Shown piece after piece: positions 25,267-28,860 of a stretch of 28,860 nucleotides of DNA. Both the position numbers and the translations under genes were made by a program. Below the pieces are notes generated by a model. That model was not told where the DNA came from, did not search any database, and saw nothing but the letters and a program-made list of their open reading frames with translations. How positions within the stretch are numbered: the first letter of the stretch is position 1; each line of letters starts with the position of its first letter. Source of the stretch: DATKZS01 sp035527835 [NCBI: bacterium] (GTDB lineage: Bacteria; RBG-13-61-14); the NCBI GenBank assembly GCA_035527835.1, contig DATKZS010000150.1, forward strand, positions 1-28,860, given 5' to 3'.

Positions 25267-26051
25267 AAAAAGCTTCACCTGTACCTGCGGACATCGCGGC
25301 TAAATTGCATTTCAATTCGGATGGAACCTGCTGCGTTTGCCAGGAAAGAGGCAAGACCACCCAAATTCACCACCTGGATGGCAATCCGGAAAATCATGAT
25401 CCTATCAATCTCGCGATACTCTGCTTTGAGTGTCACAATAAAACTCAGATTTCGGGAGGATTCGGCCGCAAGCTGACAAAACCGGTCATTGTCAAGTATA
25501 GAGATGATTGGTATGGCCGTGTGATAAAAAGGAGACAAGATTCTGACAGAATGGCCGTGGAGAAAACGATCGGCGAAAAAGCGGGATTTCCACCAATGGA
25601 ACAAGAAATAAATTTCAATAACTATCTAAAGGCTATTGATCCGGTCGATTTCATTAATGCCTTGCCTGCATACAAAATATTTCTGCAATCTCTGGCTGAA
25701 TCAGGTTGGAGTAGTGGAGTAGATTATCAAATGGCACAAGCTTCAAATCAATATATTGATTCGCTACAAGGAGTACTGGTTGCACTGGCAAGTTATTTTC
25801 CACCTAATCATTTCGGTGACAAAGATCCGCACCAATTCTTTTTAGAACAGATTTCGACACGATTCGAGTGGCATAGTGCTCTGGCGGAGCCGGAGGGGCC
25901 AGGTACGGGCGGGACTCTTGCAAGAGTTACATACAGTAGCGGGGTCTTGATGGATGTCGAGAGAATGGTTGAAGATATGGTGTATTCGATTTTAGAGGAA
26001 GATGATCGTTATAACCGATGGCTGAAAAAATGGAGCAACCCGCAGGCATGA
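25263..26051 (+). CDS. HNH-motif protein coupled to the HigA-like gene
   Basis: 262-residue protein with an N-terminal HNH nuclease-type zinc-finger module: C23-x-x-C26, H36-H37, N41/N49 and C54-x-x-C57-H58, then the KYRDDWYGRVIKRR helix common after HNH cores. The remaining 180 residues are acidic, aromatic and unrecognised (for example INALPAYKIFLQSLAESGW and YFPPNHFGDKD). Base composition is clearly more AT-rich than all neighbours, suggesting recent transfer. The start overlaps the HigA-like stop (ATGA), the arrangement of a toxin-antitoxin or defence pair in antitoxin-first order. If active it would cut nucleic acid in the cytoplasm; that is inference from the motif. It converges with the HicB-like gene with 3 bp between them. 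Confidence 0.82.
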   Translation: MKKASPVPADIAAKLHFNSDGTCCVCQERGKTTQIHHLDGNPENHDPINLAILCFECHNKTQISGGFGRKLTKPVIVKYRDDWYGRVIKRRQDSDRMAVEKTIGEKAGFPPMEQEINFNNYLKAIDPVDFINALPAYKIFLQSLAESGWSSGVDYQMAQASNQYIDSLQGVLVALASYFPPNHFGDKDPHQFFLEQISTRFEWHSALAEPEGPGTGGTLARVTYSSGVLMDVERMVEDMVYSILEEDDRYNRWLKKWSNPQA

Positions 26052-26054
26052 TAA

Positions 26055-26279
26055 TCAAGGTTCAAGAGACGGGATGGCGATAAACTCCGCGGAGGAATTC
26101 GATTCGGGGATAGGCAAATTATCTTCCCTGAGCCCGCGGAGGTGGAGCTCGATGGCTTCGTACATGTTCAGTCCCGCTTCATCTCTGGTGGCGCCGGTGG
26201 CGATGCAGCCGGGAAGGTCTGGAGAGTAGGCGCTGAAATTATTCGCAGATTTCTCTATGACAACCAGGAAACGATGCAT
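26055..26279 (-). CDS. HicB-family antitoxin-like protein, no HicA partner seen
   Basis: 74-residue protein with the partial RNase-H-like fold of HicB: FLVVIEKSANNFSAYSPDLPGC, then ATRDEAGLNMYEAIELHLRGL. HicB normally neutralises the mRNA-cleaving HicA toxin, usually encoded next to it. Neither side has a HicA-like ORF: upstream is the enoyl-CoA hydratase gene (19 bp away) and downstream the convergent HNH gene. It lacks the extra C-terminal DNA-binding domain of larger HicB proteins, as expected for the short class. It may be an orphan left by loss of the toxin, or may act on a partner elsewhere. Confidence 0.87.
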   Translation of the reverse strand: MHRFLVVIEKSANNFSAYSPDLPGCIATGATRDEAGLNMYEAIELHLRGLREDNLPIPESNSSAEFIAIPSLEP

Positions 26280-26298
26280 CTTGGCCCTGATCCCTTTT

Positions 26299-27081
26299 TT
26301 ATTTCCCCTTGAACTTCGGCTCTCGTTTTTCGAGGAAGGCGGTCATGCCTTCTTTCTGGTCTGAGGTTGCGAAGCACTGGGCGAAGAGGGTGCGCTCGAT
26401 GAGCAGGGCTTTTTCGAGGTCGAGGTCGGCCCCGGACTCGATGGAGCGCTTGGCGAGTCCGACGGCGACGGGTCCTTTGGTCATGATGGTCCTGGCCAGG
26501 TTTCTGGCCTCGTCGAGGAGTTCCTCGGGCGGGCAGATGCGGTTGATGAGTCCGATGGCCAGGGCGCGGGGGGCGTCGAACATCTCTCCGGAGAAGATGA
26601 TCTCCTTGGCGCGGGCCTTGCCCACGAGGCGGGTGAGGCGCTGGGTGCCGCCGAAGCCGGGGAAGACGCCGAGGTTCACTTCGGGCGTGCCGAACTTGGC
26701 TTTTTCGGAGGCGAGGACGATGTCGCAGGAGATGGCGAGCTCGGTGCCGCCGCCGAGCGCGTAGCCGTTGACGGCGGCGATCACGGGCTTTGACATCTGC
26801 TCGATCACGCCGAACACCCCCTGTCCGAGCTCGGCGAAGGCCAGGGCCTCGCGCGGCCCGTAGTCCTTCATGGCCGCGATGTCGGCGCCGGCCACGAAGC
26901 TTTTGTCGCCGGCGCCGGTGATGATGGCCACGCCCACGTCGTCGCGGCCCTCGCACTCAAGCAGGACCTCGCGCAGCTTGATGAGCACCTCGGGATTGAG
27001 CGCGTTCATGGCCTGGGGCCGGTTGATGGTCACCAGCCCGATGCCTTCGGACACGGAAAGGAGCACGAGTTCTTCCGCCAT
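26299..27081 (-). CDS. Enoyl-CoA hydratase (crotonase family)
   Basis: 260-residue crotonase-fold enzyme that adds water across the double bond of enoyl-CoA in the cytoplasm. The oxyanion-hole stretches FVAGADIAAM and NGYALGGGTELA are present, and both catalytic glutamates of true hydratases are seen: E114 in GGGTELAISCD and E134 in FGTPEVNLGVFPGFGGTQR. It starts behind an excellent AAGGAGGATC and follows the thiolase gene by 117 bp that contain an inverted heptamer repeat. With thiolase and acyl-CoA dehydrogenase it covers three of the four beta-oxidation steps; no 3-hydroxyacyl-CoA dehydrogenase gene is in the window. Confidence 0.95.
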   Translation of the reverse strand: MAEELVLLSVSEGIGLVTINRPQAMNALNPEVLIKLREVLLECEGRDDVGVAIITGAGDKSFVAGADIAAMKDYGPREALAFAELGQGVFGVIEQMSKPVIAAVNGYALGGGTELAISCDIVLASEKAKFGTPEVNLGVFPGFGGTQRLTRLVGKARAKEIIFSGEMFDAPRALAIGLINRICPPEELLDEARNLARTIMTKGPVAVGLAKRSIESGADLDLEKALLIERTLFAQCFATSDQKEGMTAFLEKREPKFKGK

Positions 27082-27099
27082 TTTGATCCTCCTTCATAA

Positions 27100-27190
27100 C
27101 GTAGGGCGTAGAGCGAAGGGCGCAGGGCGTGAAGAAAGCATGGTCCGCGGGCCGATCACACGCTATTCGTCCTCCGCTCTACGCCCGACG
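27100..27190. repeat. Inverted repeat with heptamer units (GGGCGTA)
   Basis: The left arm starts at 27100 and continues as four 7-bp units (GGGCGTA, GAGCGAA, GGGCGCA, GGGCGTG; 27104-27131). The right arm, 27171-27190, is complementary to 27100-27119 at 18 of 20 positions. The element lies wholly between the thiolase stop and the hydratase ribosome-binding site, so it would fold in their shared transcript. Confidence 0.8.
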
Positions 27191-27198
27191 ATACCTTT

Positions 27199-28389
27199 TT
27201 ATGCTTCGTTCCTGATAATCATGGCCGTCCCCTCTCCACCGCCGATGCAGAGGCTGGCCACGCCGAGCTTGCCCTGCTTGCGCTGCAATGCGTAGATCAG
27301 GGTGACGAGGATGCGGGCGCCGGAGCAGCCGATGGGATGGCCGATGGAAGCGCCGCCGCCGTTGACGTTGACCTTGTCCCAGTCGAGCCCGCCGAACTCC
27401 TTGGCCGCGGCGATGACCTGGACGCTGAAGGCCTCGTTGATCTCCCACAGGTCAATCTGCTCCTTGGCCAGGCCCGCCTTTTTGAGCGCCTTCTTCATGG
27501 CGAAGGCGGGCGCGGTGGTGAACCATTCCGGCTCCTGCGCGAAAACGGCGTGGCCGATGATGGACGCGAGCGGCTTTATGCCGAGCTCGTTGGCCTTGTC
27601 GCGGCTCATCAGCACCATGGCCGCGGCGCCGTCGTTTAACGAGCTCGCGTTGCCGGCGGTCACGGTGCCGTCCTTGTTAAAGGCGGGCGGGAGCTTCCGC
27701 ATTTTTTCCCAGTTGAACTTCTGCGGCTCCTCGTCAATTTCCACGAGCTGGGGCGCGCCCTTTTTCTGCGGGATTTCCACGGCTACGATCTCGGCCTGGT
27801 AGTATCCCTTGGCGGTGGCCTCGATGGCGCGCTCGTAGCTTCTCTTGGCGAAGAGGTCCTGCTCCTCGCGGCTGATCCCGTATTTTCGGCCGCAGAGGTC
27901 GGCGAAGCTGCCCATGTGCTTGTCCTGGTAGGGGTCCCACAGCCCGTCGTTGACCATGGTGTCCACGGTCTTGGATGGGCCCATGCGCAAGCCGGTGCGG
28001 GCGCCGGGGAGCGCATAGGGAGCGAGGCTCATGCTCTCCATGCCGCCGGCCACCACGATCTCGGCGTCGCCGGCGCGGATCATGGAGTCGGCGAGCATGG
28101 CCGTCCTCATGCCCGAGCCGCAGACCTTGTTCAGGGTGACGGCGCCGACCGAGGCGGGCAGGCCCGCGTAAATCATGGCCTGCCGCGCCGGGGCCTGGCC
28201 CTGCGCCGCGGGCAGCACGCAGCCCATCAACACCTCGTCAATCATCTCGGGCTTGAGCTTGCCGCCCGCGCGCTCGACCGCGGCCTTGATGGCGATGGCG
28301 CCGAGCCGGGGCGCCGGCACCGTGCCCAATGCTCCGAGAAAAGAACCCACCGGCGTCCGCGCCGCACCCACAACGACCGTCTCTTTCAT
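27199..28389 (-). CDS. Acetyl-CoA C-acetyltransferase (thiolase)
   Basis: 396-residue cytoplasmic thiolase that condenses two acetyl-CoA or cleaves 3-ketoacyl-CoA. Catalytic residues are visible: nucleophile C90 in NKVCGSGMR, H351 in GHPIGCSG and C381 in SLCIGGGEG, plus the NEAFS motif. Its length and the GCSGAR context fit the biosynthetic/degradative acetoacetyl-CoA thiolase group. AGAGGTG precedes the ATG and a near-consensus promoter lies at 28439-28467, so this is the first gene of the thiolase-hydratase transcript. Direction of the pathway (butyrate formation or oxidation) cannot be told from the sequence. Confidence 0.96.
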   Translation of the reverse strand: MKETVVVGAARTPVGSFLGALGTVPAPRLGAIAIKAAVERAGGKLKPEMIDEVLMGCVLPAAQGQAPARQAMIYAGLPASVGAVTLNKVCGSGMRTAMLADSMIRAGDAEIVVAGGMESMSLAPYALPGARTGLRMGPSKTVDTMVNDGLWDPYQDKHMGSFADLCGRKYGISREEQDLFAKRSYERAIEATAKGYYQAEIVAVEIPQKKGAPQLVEIDEEPQKFNWEKMRKLPPAFNKDGTVTAGNASSLNDGAAAMVLMSRDKANELGIKPLASIIGHAVFAQEPEWFTTAPAFAMKKALKKAGLAKEQIDLWEINEAFSVQVIAAAKEFGGLDWDKVNVNGGGASIGHPIGCSGARILVTLIYALQRKQGKLGVASLCIGGGEGTAMIIRNEA

Positions 28390-28438
28390 TTATGCACCTC
28401 TTTTTAAAGTTTTTATATGGCGGATGATTCAGCGGCCC

Positions 28439-28467
28439 ATTCTATGGCCATAAACTGGCGCTGTCAA
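28439..28467 (-). promoter_or_regulatory. Strong sigma-70-type promoter of the thiolase operon
   Basis: On the - strand a perfect TTGACA (28467-28462) is followed after exactly 17 bp by TAGAAT (28444-28439, five of six consensus bases). Transcription would begin near 28432, giving a leader of about 43 bases before the thiolase ATG. No operator-like palindrome other than TATGGCCATA (28443-28452), inside the spacer, is evident; that palindrome could be a regulator site. Confidence 0.75.
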
Positions 28468-28517
28468 AACCGGGTACGGCCGCGGGGCGGCGCCCTGAAA
28501 CAATGAAAAGATTTTTG

Positions 28518-28544
28518 ACGGGATTAACAGGATGAACAGGATTT
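28518..28544. repeat. Short 9-bp tandem repeat (ACAGGATNN)
   Basis: Three consecutive 9-bp units read ACGGGATTA, ACAGGATGA and ACAGGATTT. It sits in the 470-bp gene-free stretch upstream of the thiolase promoter, about 60 bp before the nested palindrome. No inverted partner was found for this one. Confidence 0.7.
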
Positions 28545-28602
28545 TCCGGAGCGAGTAGATACTTATTTTCATTGCTGTCCCAAACACAAATCGCATCACT
28601 CT

Positions 28603-28853
28603 TGTCCAAAATAGGCCGTAAGAAAACCGCCAAGACGCCAAGAGCGCCAAGGATCGCCAAGTAAATCATGATGTTTCTTTGCGGCCCAAAAAAGAACAGC
28701 TCGGGGGCGTTGGCCCCAACCGGCTTGGCGAACCGGCCGACGGGAGCGCCAAGCCAGAAACATTCGCACCCAAGCCCTCTTAAAATCGTGTTTAAAAATA
28801 ATCCTTGGCGCTCTTGGCGTCTTGGCGGTTCTCCGGTCCGTTTATTTTGGACA
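28603..28853. repeat. Nested palindromic element with CGCCAAGA tandem units
   Basis: The outer arms are 28603-28613 with 28843-28853 (11 of 11 complementary) and 28625-28654 with 28801-28830 (30 of 30). The 30-bp arms consist of roughly 8-bp units (CGCCAAGA, CGCCAAGAG, CGCCAAGG). Inside lie two further stems: 28671-28678 with 28756-28763 (8 bp) and 28722-28730 with 28747-28755 (9 bp), giving a fold about 250 bp long. No protein-coding capacity is apparent inside. Together with the 9-bp repeat and thiolase promoter it accounts for the gene-free end of the window (28390-28860). Confidence 0.85.
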
Positions 28854-28860
28854 GCACTGA

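Noticed and set aside
28429-28669. Two - strand frames of 73-75 codons upstream of the thiolase
   Set aside because: The peptide is generated by the CGCCAAGA and ACAGGAT units (for example NPVHPVNPVK) and spans the thiolase promoter; no ribosome-binding site of note.

Overview
This is a GC-rich bacterial chromosome segment with almost no free space, from an anaerobic, didermic (Gram-negative type) heterotroph. Anaerobic life is suggested by an intact glycyl radical enzyme and a four-cluster ferredoxin. A two-membrane envelope is suggested by many signal peptides, two lipoboxes and a twin-arginine signal. The acyl-CoA genes and the secreted FG-GAP/UnbV proteins fit an uncultured deltaproteobacterial, acidobacterial or similar lineage, but nothing here fixes the phylum. 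No rRNA, tRNA, CRISPR array or transposase gene was seen.

Region 1 (1-14449, all + strand) is a long, tightly packed gene run: GH3 beta-glycosidase, Tat-exported ferredoxin, glycyl radical enzyme, a decayed remnant of its radical-SAM activase, an exported nucleoside-hydrolase-like protein, a secreted protein of unknown function, an exported FG-GAP protein, an exported GH31 alpha-glycosidase, a lipoprotein with IPT, FG-GAP and UnbV domains (which has its own promoter), and a small Cys-rich protein. From 5524 to 14142 every product carries an export signal, so this looks like an envelope or extracellular glycan/nucleoside-scavenging set. A lone lipoprotein follows (14701-15756).

Region 2 (15960-22868, all - strand) converges on region 1. 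It encodes a YfhO-family membrane protein, a GT39/ArnT-like glycosyltransferase, an exported SRPBCC protein and the DNA-uptake channel ComEC, with short gaps that suggest co-transcription.

Region 3 (23032-28389, mostly - strand) holds acyl-CoA metabolism: thiolase and enoyl-CoA hydratase behind a strong promoter, and an acyl-CoA dehydrogenase with its own promoter and terminator. Between them sits an accessory island (24273-26279): a complete RelE/ParE-type toxin-antitoxin pair, a HigA-like antitoxin translationally coupled to an AT-rich HNH protein, and a HicB-like protein without HicA.

The most striking observations are the in-frame activase remnant between the glycyl radical enzyme and the nucleoside hydrolase, the HigA-HNH pair, and five intergenic elements built from 7-, 8- or 9-bp tandem units, four of which fold back on an inverted copy. 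The last 250 bp are a nested palindromic element ending almost at the window edge.
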